Shown here: in pieces, positions 17,204 to 25,563 of the stretch
Layout: each line of letters starts with the position of its first letter
Position numbering within the stretch: the first letter of the stretch is position 1
Assembly (NCBI RefSeq): GCF_001426225.1
Contig: NZ_LMRT01000009.1
Coordinates: forward strand, 245,082-309,081
Origin: Allobosea sp. Leaf344
GTDB taxonomy: Bacteria; Pseudomonadota; Alphaproteobacteria; Rhizobiales; Beijerinckiaceae
Reading direction: 5' to 3'
DNA length: 64,000 nt
Program-made: the position numbers and the translations under genes
Notes under the pieces: model-generated
What the model was told of the DNA's origin: nothing
Databases searched by the model: none
The model's input: the letters and a program-made list of their open reading frames with translations, nothing else

Positions 17204-17842
17204 ATGATTCAGCGTGACCCCGATTTCCCCAGTCGCGCCCTGCGTCTGCCGCTGATTGCCGGCGAGCTGTCGTTCGATTTCGCGAACAGCATCGCCGATC
17301 GGGGCGGCTCCCAGCATGACGACTACATGCCGGAAGCGCGGGACATCGTGGTCTGGGCGCATCTCGCAAAACTGCTCGGTGACGCCGATCGGGATTGGGC
17401 GCTGGCGGCGATCGCGCAGGACGATGCTCTCGCCTCCCGCCTGCGTGCGGAGGCGCATCGGCTTCGGGACGCCGTCTACGCAATCGGCGTGGCGCTGGCG
17501 GCGGGCGAGACGCCGCGCGAGGAGGATCGCGCTGCGCTCGCCGCCATTCATGCCCAGTGCCTCGGCCGGGCGCGGCTATCCCCGGCCGTGGAGGGATTTG
17601 CCTGGAATTGGGATCCCCGGCTCGATCTCGTCGCGGCGGTGCTCGGACCGATCGCGCTCTCGGCGCTGGCGCTCCTGACCCAGCAGGATCTCGCCAGGGT
17701 CAAGCGCTGCGAGGGCGATCATTGCGGCTGGCTGATCTACGACGCGACCAAGAACCGCCGACGCCGCTGGTGCGAGATGGAGACCTGCGGCAACCGCGCC
17801 AAGATACGCGCCTTCCGGGCCCGAAAGATCGAAGCCAAGTGA
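17204..17842 (+). CDS. CGNR zinc-finger / ABATE domain protein
   Basis: The 212-residue protein has an N-terminal ABATE-type domain (LIAGELSFDFANSIADRGG... and a helical middle). It ends in a C-terminal CGNR zinc finger (RCEGDHCGWLIYDATKNRRRRWCEMETCGNRAK) with four cysteines and the namesake CGNR. Such proteins are thought to be DNA-binding regulators, some linked to stress responses. The ATG at 17204 is chosen over upstream starts that run back into the tRNA. It lies 115 bp after tRNA-Leu and 154 bp before the PycTM-like gene, on the same strand. Confidence 0.88.
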   Translation: MIQRDPDFPSRALRLPLIAGELSFDFANSIADRGGSQHDDYMPEARDIVVWAHLAKLLGDADRDWALAAIAQDDALASRLRAEAHRLRDAVYAIGVALAAGETPREEDRAALAAIHAQCLGRARLSPAVEGFAWNWDPRLDLVAAVLGPIALSALALLTQQDLARVKRCEGDHCGWLIYDATKNRRRRWCEMETCGNRAKIRAFRARKIEAK

Positions 17843-17996
17843 GTGCGGCGAGCCCGCAGCCGCATCGGGCCGAACATCTCGCGAGGGTTCGGGCGATGAT
17901 CGCGGTTTTTCCAGTGCCGGATGCCGCGGCTCTGCAGCTCCCGCTTGCAACCGGAGTCGCGTTGAAGCAATTGCGATGTGTCGAGGGGCGAGCGAG

Positions 17997-18488
17997 ATGA
18001 CGATGGCTGAGGACTGGGTCAGAGAGCGGGCCGAGAAGTCGCTTTCGCAGATGATCGACTGGATCGGTCGTCATGATAGCCGCAGCGCCGGGCTGATGGG
18101 CATTACCGTCGCGATGATGGGCGCGCTCTCGGCCGCGACACCGTCGGTGAAGCAATGGAGCGGCATCTTCGTCGTCGCGCTGAGCATCACCGCCATCGGC
18201 TTCGGCATCGTGCTCTACCAGCTGATGCGCGGGCAAATCCCCCGCATCCGGGCCGGAAACCCCTCGCTATCCTTCTTCGGCAGCGTTGCGAGCATGCCTC
18301 AGGACGAATTCCGCGCCCGTTTCGTCAAGATGACCGAGCAGGAATATCTCGATGACGTGCTGAACCAATGCTACGTCAATGCACGCATTCTCCGCTCCAA
18401 ATTCCGGTGCCTCAAGCGCGGGCTGACCGCGCTGCTGCTGACCGCGATTCCGTGGGCCTGGGCGATTTCGCTCGCCAAATCGCTCTGA
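17997..18488 (+). CDS. PycTM-like (Pycsar effector-like) membrane protein
   Basis: The 163-residue protein follows the PycTM plan. A short N-terminal helix carries the typical MIDWIGRHDSRSAGLMG motif. Two transmembrane helices follow (about residues 30-45 and 52-75). A soluble middle holds LSFFGSVASMPQDEFRARFVKMTEQEYLDDVLNQCYVNARILRSKFRCL, and a hydrophobic C-terminus ends it. In characterised Pycsar systems such proteins are activated by cyclic pyrimidine nucleotides and damage the membrane. That family link is my recognition from motifs. The ATG at 17997 follows a GAGGGG site. No pycC cyclase is adjacent. The nearest cyclase is the CHASE2 protein at 22364, two genes downstream. Confidence 0.65.
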   Translation: MTMAEDWVRERAEKSLSQMIDWIGRHDSRSAGLMGITVAMMGALSAATPSVKQWSGIFVVALSITAIGFGIVLYQLMRGQIPRIRAGNPSLSFFGSVASMPQDEFRARFVKMTEQEYLDDVLNQCYVNARILRSKFRCLKRGLTALLLTAIPWAWAISLAKSL

Positions 18489-18564
18489 CCACCGAAACCA
18501 TCGATCCCCGGTTGTGTGACTTTAACGACACAGCCAGACGCGCGAACATGTCATATGACTAAGT

Positions 18565-18590
18565 AACCGCCATACGGGATTTAGGCGGTT
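18565..18590 (+). terminator. Hairpin with T-rich tail between the PycTM-like and FecR genes
   Basis: AACCGCC / GGCGGTT pairs perfectly across a 12-nt loop and is followed by TTGTT. It can end the transcript of the PycTM-like gene. Because it stands 28 bp before the FecR-gene ATG, it could instead act as an attenuator. Confidence 0.55.
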
Positions 18591-18617
18591 TTGTTATGGC
18601 CTGTTCGAGGGGCTTCG

Positions 18618-21600
18618 ATGGTCGTGCGTCGCATCATGTGTCAGGGATTGGCGGGGCTCCTGGCCTTCGCCGGAGCCGAGGCTTTCGCACAGGAGCCGGT
18701 TCCGCGTGAAGCGCCCCGCGCGGGCGGGATCGTCGCCGCCAAGGGCGGCGAGGAACTGCAGTTCCCGCGCGAGCCCGGCTGGCGCCCCGCGATCGTGCGT
18801 CAGGACGTGGTCGGCGGCGACACCTTGCGCACCGGCGAGATCGGCACGCTCGGCATCACCTTCACCGACCAGACGACGATCCGCGTCGGCCGTCAGTCGA
18901 CCCTCGTCGTCAACCAGATCGCGGCCGCCTCCGGCAGCGGCAATACCGAGCTGACATTGCCGACCGGCAATATCTGGGCGCGCGCCTCGCGCGGCGGCAC
19001 GGGCGTCACCGTCAAGACGCCGGCGGCTTCGGCCGCGATCCGCGGCACCGACTGGTCGCTTTCGGTCCAGGGCGATCGCACCTCGATCATCGTGATGGAA
19101 GGCGTCGTCGAATTCGCGAACCCGCAAGGCTCGGTGACCGTCCGCCAGGGCGAAGGCGCCTCGGCGCGCATCGGCGAGCGGCCCACCAAGATCGTGCTCG
19201 TGCGCTCCGACGATCGCGAGCAGATGCTGTTCTACATGGAGTTGCGCGGCCTGTTCCGGGGCCTGCCGGCGACTCCTCTCGACGGGCCCGCCCGGCGCGA
19301 TGCGCGCACGCGCCTGGCCGCGATCCCGGTCTCCGCCCGGACCACCGCGGATTGGGTCGCCATCGCCGAGAACGGTTTTGGTCACGATCCGCTCGCGGTG
19401 GTGCTCCAGGCCGTCGCGGAGGCGCGTCGGCGTCTCGGCCAGAAGCCCGCCTTCCTGCCGAGCCCCGGCGACGACTGGACCGCGGGACGAAGCGGCGAGC
19501 GTCGCCGAGGCGATCATACCAGTCTCAGCGCCCGGCTCGATCTGGTCGAGGCCATGCTCGCCGGCTCGGCCAAGCGCTACAAGGAGGCGGCGATCCTGTT
19601 CGCCCGCGCGGCGCGCGGCACCAGCGGGCGCCAGCGGGTGACGGCACAATGCGGCTATTTCGCTGCCGCGACCCTGGCCGAGCCCAAGCGCGTGCTGGCG
19701 ATGCCGAAGCCGGGCGGAGCCGATCAGAACGTCTGCACGGCCTATGTCACCGGCTTCAGCAAGGGTCTGCCGGAGGCCGAGACGATCCTGCGCCGGACGG
19801 AGAAGGCGGCGCCGCACCATCTTCTCTCGTCGCTGCTCTCCGCCCAGGTCTCTCTGCTGTTGGATCGTCGCGACGAGATGCGCAGCACGATCGAGCGGAT
19901 GCGCGCGACCGATCCGGACAGTCCCGAGACGCTGCTGGCCTCCGGCTATCTCCGGAGCGCGATCGACAGCGATCTCGACGGCGCGGTCGCCGATTTCACC
20001 CGCGGAACCGAGATCGCTCCCGGCGATGCGTCGATGTGGAACGGGCTCGGCCTCGCCCAGAGCGGGCGCGACGCGAATGTCGAGGCCGAGGCGGCGTTCC
20101 GGCGCGGCATCGAGGCCGATCCCGACGATCCGGTGAGCTATGCCAACCTCGCCATCCTGCTGCTCGATCAGAGCCGCGTCGAGGAGGCCGGCGCGCTGAT
20201 CGACAAGGCGCTGGCGCTCGATCCCTCGCTCTATGTCGGCTACACCGCGAAGGGCCGCTACTACCTCCAGAAGGGGGACATGGCCAAGGCGATGGAGTTC
20301 ATGCTCGCCGGCAGCGCGGCCAACCCGGCCTCGGCGCAGGGGCTGCTGGGCACCGCGATCGTGCAATATCAATCCGGAGACATCGAAGGCGCCGCCCAGG
20401 CCTTCGACAATGCCGACCGCCTCGACAAGAACGATCCCGCCACGTCGATCGCGCGCACCGCCATCGCCGTCGACCAGCTCGACGCGGACGCCGCCATCGG
20501 CAATGCCCGCGAGGCCGTGCGACGCTACCGCAACCGCGGCGGCTATTTCGCGGCTCTGGCCTCGACCCGGACCGGCGGCTCCTATCTCGGCCAGGCCTAT
20601 CGGCTGCTCGGGCTGGAGGATTGGGGGCGCTATTACACCGACCGCGTCGCCGACCCCTTCACCGCGACGAGCTATTTCGACCAGGCGATCGCCCGTCGGG
20701 CGCGGCCGTTCTTCGCGCGGCCGACCCTCGACCAGGTCGAGGGCAACGACTTCGCCGACACTGCCGGCAATCTGGTCATCCAGGGTCTGCTCCTCGATCC
20801 GCTGGCCGCCTCGGGGCGCATCGGCCGCATCGACCTGCTGCGCCGGCCCTTCATCGACGTGGAATTCGGTGGCTCGCTGATCCGCCGCAACGGTCGCAAT
20901 GGCTGGCAGAACGACGTCTCGGTCCAGGCTTTCAGCAACACGCCGGTCCCCACCGCCATCTCGCTGTCGGCGAGCCAGACGCGCACCAGCGACAGGTCGG
21001 GCGGCCGTGCCGGCGGCGAGACCGAGCGCACCGCCAGCGCCTTCATCGGCATCGCCCCCAATGCGGCCGAGCGCTTCCTGCTCTGGGGCACGGCCTCATC
21101 CGCGGAACCCGATCTGCTGACGCCGGCGATCAACCTCTTCGATGCCGATCGGAACAAGGTGAAATCCTACCAGGCCGGCGCAGGCTGGAGCCACAGCTTC
21201 GGCTACCGCAATGTGCTGACCGGCGCGCTCGTCGCGACCCGCGCCGACCAGAGCCAGCGCCGCGCCGAAATCGTGGGCCTGCTCGACCCGTTCGTCGGCC
21301 TGTTTCCCTCGACCTTCGACACGCGCCAGCGCCGCGACGTGAAGGTCGACGCGGTCACCGCCGCGGTCAGCCACATGCTCGGCTATGGCGATTTCACCCT
21401 GCGCACGGGCGTCGAGGCACAGCGCGGGCGCACGCGCGGCTTCTCGTCCCTGTCGGAGACCCTGTCGATCCCCGGCATCCCGCTGACGCTGAATAACGAG
21501 ACCTATGATCCCATCCGCTCGACCTTCGATGCCGGGCGCATCTACGCGAATCTGATGTGGCAGCCTTCGGACAAGGTCCAGATCGAGGGCGGCGCGCAGG

Positions 21601-22364
21601 GTCTGAGCTACGACACCAGCACCGGCGCGCGGAAGGACTATGTCGATATGCGGATCGGCATCGGCCTGTCGCCGCTGGAAGGCCAATGGCTGCGTGCCTC
21701 ATGGCGGCGCGACACCGAATTGCCCAATGGCTTCACCCTGTCGCCGATCACGACCGTCGGGCTCTTGCCGAATACGCTGCCGCTGCAGCTCGGCGGCCGC
21801 AAGGAGACGACCGCTCTGCGCTGGGACGCCGAATGGACCCCGCACATCTTCACGGCCGTCGAATATCAGAGCCAGCGCGGCCGCGATCTGCGCGTCGGCA
21901 TTCCCGACACGCTCGATGATTTCGACATCTCCCGGGCCCGGATCGACTACGTCACCGCCACCGCCAATCTCTGGCTGACGCATGGCGTCGGCGTCTTCGG
22001 CACGGTCGGCATGGCGGATTCGAAGACCCGAGATGCCTCGGGCATCGAGGTGGACGTTCCCTATGTGCCGCGGCGCTTCGCCCGTGCCGGCCTGACCTTC
22101 GTGCATCCGAGCCGCGTCAAATTCTCGATCATCGAGAATTATATCGGCGAGCGTTACGATGCGCCGGGTGGCGTCAAGCTCGACCCGCTCTGGACGACGG
22201 ACTTGACCGCCAGCTACGAGACGCTGGATCGTCGCCTGCTTCTCGGCCTGTCGCTGCTCAACGCCTTCGACAAGCGCTATGAGCAGGTCGGAGCGCGCGT
22301 CGGCAGCGAGGCGGTACTGGGCGCCGGGCGCACGATCGCGGGCTCGCTCAAGGTCCGCTTCTGA
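18618..22364 (+). CDS. FecR-domain, TPR and outer-membrane-barrel fusion protein
   Basis: The 1248-residue protein is predicted to be exported. The signal peptide ends near residue 24 (GAEAFA before QEP). A FecR domain follows at about 40-190 (VGGDTLRTGEIGTLGITFTDQTTIRVG, then VKTPAASAAIRGTDW). TPR repeats are seen at about 450-630 (AWNGLGLAQ-like MWNGLGLAQSGRDAN, SYANLAILLLDQSRVEEA). About 550 C-terminal residues with alternating strands end in SLKVRF, as in outer-membrane barrels. The ATG at 18618 follows GAGGGG. A TTG at 18591 is the only longer option and lies inside the hairpin tail. The stop overlaps the cyclase start (TGATG), so the two proteins are made together. Confidence 0.85.
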   Translation: MVVRRIMCQGLAGLLAFAGAEAFAQEPVPREAPRAGGIVAAKGGEELQFPREPGWRPAIVRQDVVGGDTLRTGEIGTLGITFTDQTTIRVGRQSTLVVNQIAAASGSGNTELTLPTGNIWARASRGGTGVTVKTPAASAAIRGTDWSLSVQGDRTSIIVMEGVVEFANPQGSVTVRQGEGASARIGERPTKIVLVRSDDREQMLFYMELRGLFRGLPATPLDGPARRDARTRLAAIPVSARTTADWVAIAENGFGHDPLAVVLQAVAEARRRLGQKPAFLPSPGDDWTAGRSGERRRGDHTSLSARLDLVEAMLAGSAKRYKEAAILFARAARGTSGRQRVTAQCGYFAAATLAEPKRVLAMPKPGGADQNVCTAYVTGFSKGLPEAETILRRTEKAAPHHLLSSLLSAQVSLLLDRRDEMRSTIERMRATDPDSPETLLASGYLRSAIDSDLDGAVADFTRGTEIAPGDASMWNGLGLAQSGRDANVEAEAAFRRGIEADPDDPVSYANLAILLLDQSRVEEAGALIDKALALDPSLYVGYTAKGRYYLQKGDMAKAMEFMLAGSAANPASAQGLLGTAIVQYQSGDIEGAAQAFDNADRLDKNDPATSIARTAIAVDQLDADAAIGNAREAVRRYRNRGGYFAALASTRTGGSYLGQAYRLLGLEDWGRYYTDRVADPFTATSYFDQAIARRARPFFARPTLDQVEGNDFADTAGNLVIQGLLLDPLAASGRIGRIDLLRRPFIDVEFGGSLIRRNGRNGWQNDVSVQAFSNTPVPTAISLSASQTRTSDRSGGRAGGETERTASAFIGIAPNAAERFLLWGTASSAEPDLLTPAINLFDADRNKVKSYQAGAGWSHSFGYRNVLTGALVATRADQSQRRAEIVGLLDPFVGLFPSTFDTRQRRDVKVDAVTAAVSHMLGYGDFTLRTGVEAQRGRTRGFSSLSETLSIPGIPLTLNNETYDPIRSTFDAGRIYANLMWQPSDKVQIEGGAQGLSYDTSTGARKDYVDMRIGIGLSPLEGQWLRASWRRDTELPNGFTLSPITTVGLLPNTLPLQLGGRKETTALRWDAEWTPHIFTAVEYQSQRGRDLRVGIPDTLDDFDISRARIDYVTATANLWLTHGVGVFGTVGMADSKTRDASGIEVDVPYVPRRFARAGLTFVHPSRVKFSIIENYIGERYDAPGGVKLDPLWTTDLTASYETLDRRLLLGLSLLNAFDKRYEQVGARVGSEAVLGAGRTIAGSLKVRF

Positions 22365-24403
22365 TGGAGCGAGCGGCATCGGCTCGGCAACGGGCCACGG
22401 CCACTCTGCTCGACCGCTATCGCCGCCTGCGAGAGAGCCTCAGGCATCGTCCGCGCCTGCGCAACATCCTGCTGGCGGCCCTGGTCTCCCTGCTGATCGT
22501 GCCGCTTCACGGCCGGGCCGGCATCCGCATCGTCGAGGCGCGCGCCTTCGACATGCTGTCGACCCTGAGCCCGCTCCGCCCCGCCGAGCCCGGCGCGATC
22601 ATCGTCGCGATCGACGAACCCTCCTTCGCCGAACTCAGCGAGCGCTGGCCCTGGTCGCGCGCGACCCATGCGCGGCTGGTGGACAGCCTGAAAGCGGCCG
22701 GCGCCAAGGTGATCGGGCTGGATATCGTGTTCGCCGAGCCATCGAGCGAGGAGGCGGATTCGGCGTTGGCCGCGGCGCTGGGGCCCGGCTCCGTGCTGGC
22801 GGCCGACCGCGAGGTCATCGCCATGGATCACGGGACGCAGATCTCGCGTGTCGGGCCGCTGCCGGATCTGCTCCGCAACGGCGCGAGCTTCGGCGTGACC
22901 TCGGTCGACCTCGACAGCGACGGGGTGCTGCGGCGCATGCCCGCCGCGGCGGATAGTTTTGCCGAGGCCTTGCTGGTGGCGCGGGGCGCGGCTCTGCCGT
23001 CATTGCCGCCCCGGCCGCTGGTCCAGTTTTCGGGCGGTGCCCGCAGCTACCCGACCGTCTCCTATTATCAGGCGCTCGACCCCGGGGCCTTCCTGCCGCC
23101 GGGCATCTTCAAGGACAGGACCGTCCTGGTCGGCCTCAGCCTGAAAGCCGCTCCGGCCACCGATAGCGGCGCGACGGATGCGTTCGAGACGCCCTTCACG
23201 ATCAAGACCGGCACGCTCACCGCCGGCGTCGAGGTCCATGCCACGCTCATGGACAATCTGCTCAACGGGCTGTGGATCACGCCGGCCTCGCTGAGCGCGA
23301 TCGCCCTGGCCGTGATCGCCTGCGCCCTGCTCGGCTGCGGCACGGGCTCGGCCGCGATGTCGTGGCGCACGGGCGTGGCCGCGGCGCTGAGCCTGGCGAT
23401 CATCCTGCTGGGCAGCTTCGTCCTGCTGCGGTTCGGGCGCGTCTGGCTGCCGCCGGTCACTCCGGCCCTGGCCGCGATCGCCGGCTTCGGTGCGCGCTTC
23501 GGCCTGGATTACGCCCGCGAGCGCAGGCTTCGCGCCGCGGTGTCGGAGGCGTTTTCGCGCTATGTCACGCCGGCGCTCGTCGCCGAGCTCGCACGAAATC
23601 CGGATTCGCTGAAACTCGGAGGCGAGCGGCGCGAGCTCAGCATCCTGTTCTGCGACGTGCGCGGCTTCACCAGCCTGTCGGAGCAGCTCAAGGACGATCC
23701 GATCCGCCTGACCAGCATCATCAACCGCCTGCTCGACGCGCTGTCGGAGCAGGTGCTGGAGGCGCGCGGCACGATCGACAAATATATGGGCGACTGCGTG
23801 ATGGCCTTCTGGAATGCGCCTTTGCCGGAGCCCGATCATGCCGGTGCCGCGGTCGCCGCCGCGCTGCAGATGTCGAAGGCCGTGGAGCGCCTCAACGGCG
23901 AGCTCCAGGCCGAGGATTCCGCCCTGCCGCCTTTGGCCGTCGGCGTCGGCGTCAACACGGGCAGCTGCGTCGTCGGCAATATCGGCTCGCGCTGGCGCTA
24001 TGATTATTCGGTGCTCGGGGATGCCGTGAACCTTGCCTCTCGGCTGGAAGGCCTGACCAAGGATTATGGCGTCAAGCTGATCATCGGCGAGAGCACGGCC
24101 CGCGCCATCCAGCACGCCTGCTTCGTCGTCGAACTGGACCGGATCGCGGTGCGCGGCCGCAGCGAGGCGACCCCGATCTTCACCGTGCTGGGCCACGCCG
24201 GCGAACGCGATACGCCGGCCGGCAAGGCCCTTCTCTCGGCGCAGTCGCGCTTTCGCGACGCTTCGCTTCGCGGCTGCCTGGCCGATTGCATGGTGGCGCT
24301 GGACGAGATCGGCTCGGCATGGCTCCCCTTGCGCGGCTACGCTGCGAAGATGCGTGCCCTGCAGGAGCGAAGAGCCGCCGATACCGACGATCCGAAGCTC
24401 TGA
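22364..24403 (+). CDS. CHASE2-domain class III adenylate/guanylate cyclase
   Basis: The 679-residue protein has an N-terminal membrane helix, an extracytoplasmic CHASE2 sensor domain (about 45-300; VAIDEPSFAELSERWPWSR, VIGLDIVF), three transmembrane helices (about 302-380) and a cytoplasmic class III cyclase domain (about 419-610). Catalytic parts are present: metal Asp residues in FCDVRGFTS and KYMGDCVMAFW, the purine-selecting Lys in DKYMGD, and transition-state Asn and Arg in VNLASRLE. The second purine-selecting position is Ser (YDYSVLGDAVN), where adenylate cyclases have Asp or Thr. The protein is therefore probably an active cyclase, most likely making cAMP. It is coupled to the FecR-barrel gene by a 1-bp overlap. 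Confidence 0.92.
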   Translation: MERAASARQRATATLLDRYRRLRESLRHRPRLRNILLAALVSLLIVPLHGRAGIRIVEARAFDMLSTLSPLRPAEPGAIIVAIDEPSFAELSERWPWSRATHARLVDSLKAAGAKVIGLDIVFAEPSSEEADSALAAALGPGSVLAADREVIAMDHGTQISRVGPLPDLLRNGASFGVTSVDLDSDGVLRRMPAAADSFAEALLVARGAALPSLPPRPLVQFSGGARSYPTVSYYQALDPGAFLPPGIFKDRTVLVGLSLKAAPATDSGATDAFETPFTIKTGTLTAGVEVHATLMDNLLNGLWITPASLSAIALAVIACALLGCGTGSAAMSWRTGVAAALSLAIILLGSFVLLRFGRVWLPPVTPALAAIAGFGARFGLDYARERRLRAAVSEAFSRYVTPALVAELARNPDSLKLGGERRELSILFCDVRGFTSLSEQLKDDPIRLTSIINRLLDALSEQVLEARGTIDKYMGDCVMAFWNAPLPEPDHAGAAVAAALQMSKAVERLNGELQAEDSALPPLAVGVGVNTGSCVVGNIGSRWRYDYSVLGDAVNLASRLEGLTKDYGVKLIIGESTARAIQHACFVVELDRIAVRGRSEATPIFTVLGHAGERDTPAGKALLSAQSRFRDASLRGCLADCMVALDEIGSAWLPLRGYAAKMRALQERRAADTDDPKL

Positions 24404-24503
24404 CAGGCTCCTCAGCGACATCCTCGGCCGTCATTTCACGGCAGAACGCCGACCCCCTCCGGACGCGGCGATCATCGGCACGCGACGTCCGGACGGCGCC
24501 CCA

Positions 24504-24523
24504 GGCGGGGCCGAGGCCCCGCC
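24504..24523. terminator. GC-rich hairpin between convergent genes
   Basis: GGCGGGGCC / GGCCCCGCC pairs perfectly over 9 bp with a 2-nt spacer, between the cyclase stop and the dehydrogenase stop. The T-run is weak, so termination is likely but not certain. Confidence 0.5.
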
Positions 24524-24526
24524 GCT

Positions 24527-25438
24527 TCAGCCCGTCTTGCCGAGCGAGACGCCGCTGCGCTCGGCGATGAAATCCGAGATCATCGGCACGTAATCCTCGC
24601 CCTTGCCCGCCGCGACGGCGGAGGCGAAGCTGTTCTTGACCGCATTGCCGACGGGGTTCGGCACGCCGGCGGCATTGGCGACGCTTTCGAGATAGCGGAC
24701 ATCCTTCAGCGCGTTGACCAGCGTGAATTTATGGGCGTTGCGGTCGCGCTCCAGCACATATTGCATGAAGGTCTGGTAGAAGCCGCAATCCATCCGGCTG
24801 CCGCGGATGACGCTGTCGAAGGTCTGCGGCGTGATCCCGATCTTCTGCGCCAGGGTCAGCGCCTCGGCATAGATCGCGGCATAGCCCATCGACAGGAAGT
24901 TGTTGAGCAGCTTCATCTTGTGGCCGTCGCCGACCGGGCCGAGATGCACCACCTTCTGGGCCCAGGCCTCGCAGGCCGGCTTGATCCGCGCGAAGACCTC
25001 GGGGCTCGCGCCGATCATCGCCGAGAGCTGGCCGAGCGCGGCTTGCGCCGGGGTGCCGCCCAGCGGCGCATCGGCGAGATGCAGCCCCTTCGCCTCCAGT
25101 TCGGCCGCGATCCGGACCGTGGAGCCGGGGTCGGAGGTCGAGCAATCGACCACCACCGTCCCGGGCTTCGCCCCGGCGATGATGCCGTCCGGGCCGTTCA
25201 CCACCTCCTCGACCTGGGCCGAGCCGGTCACGCACAGGAAGATGATCGTCGATTGGGCGGCGAGCTCGCGCGGGGTTTTCGCCTCTCTCGCCCCCGCCGC
25301 CACGAGCTCCTCGACCGGCTTGCGGTTGCGATGGCCCATCACGGTCAGCGGAAACCCCTTGTCGACGAGGTTGCGGGCCATGCCCTGCCCCATCAGCCCG
25401 ACGCCGATGAAGCCGACTGCTTCTTTGGTAGTGCTCAT
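24527..25438 (-). CDS. NAD(P)-dependent beta-hydroxyacid dehydrogenase
   Basis: A 303-residue member of the 3-hydroxyisobutyrate / tartronate-semialdehyde reductase family. It has an N-terminal dinucleotide fold (GFIGVGLMGQGMARNLVDKG), the substrate-binding DAPLGGTPAQAALGQLSAMIG (usual DAPVSGG, here with Leu and Thr changes), and the catalytic Lys in GDGHKMKLLNNFL. The substrate is not clear from sequence. The ATG at 25438 is preferred to the TTG at 25444. It is divergent from the LacI-type regulator (125 bp), which probably controls it. Confidence 0.85.
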   Translation of the reverse strand: MSTTKEAVGFIGVGLMGQGMARNLVDKGFPLTVMGHRNRKPVEELVAAGAREAKTPRELAAQSTIIFLCVTGSAQVEEVVNGPDGIIAGAKPGTVVVDCSTSDPGSTVRIAAELEAKGLHLADAPLGGTPAQAALGQLSAMIGASPEVFARIKPACEAWAQKVVHLGPVGDGHKMKLLNNFLSMGYAAIYAEALTLAQKIGITPQTFDSVIRGSRMDCGFYQTFMQYVLERDRNAHKFTLVNALKDVRYLESVANAAGVPNPVGNAVKNSFASAVAAGKGEDYVPMISDFIAERSGVSLGKTG

Positions 25439-25563
25439 CTTCAAATTCTCCGTTTTCTATGAGAGGAGGGTTCTGCGATGGTGAATGATGTATGTCAGTG
25501 ACGGATGGGCCGGCCCGGAACAGGTTGCATGGTCTAGATCCCGCTTCTGGAGGAAGCGTCGAG

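Noticed and set aside
17850..17996. Separate small gene between the CGNR and PycTM-like genes
   Set aside because: Frames here are short and lack ribosome-binding sites. The ATG at 17976 is only an upstream in-frame start of the PycTM-like gene, and the one at 17997 has the better site.
18594..20372. 592-codon open frame on the minus strand
   Set aside because: It is antisense to the FecR-TPR-barrel gene and has shadow-type composition.
17005..24403. Genomic island integrated at tRNA-Leu
   Set aside because: No integrase and no copy of the tRNA 3' end were seen downstream, and the GC level of the genes is like the rest of the window. The neighbourhood is unusual but not shown to be mobile.
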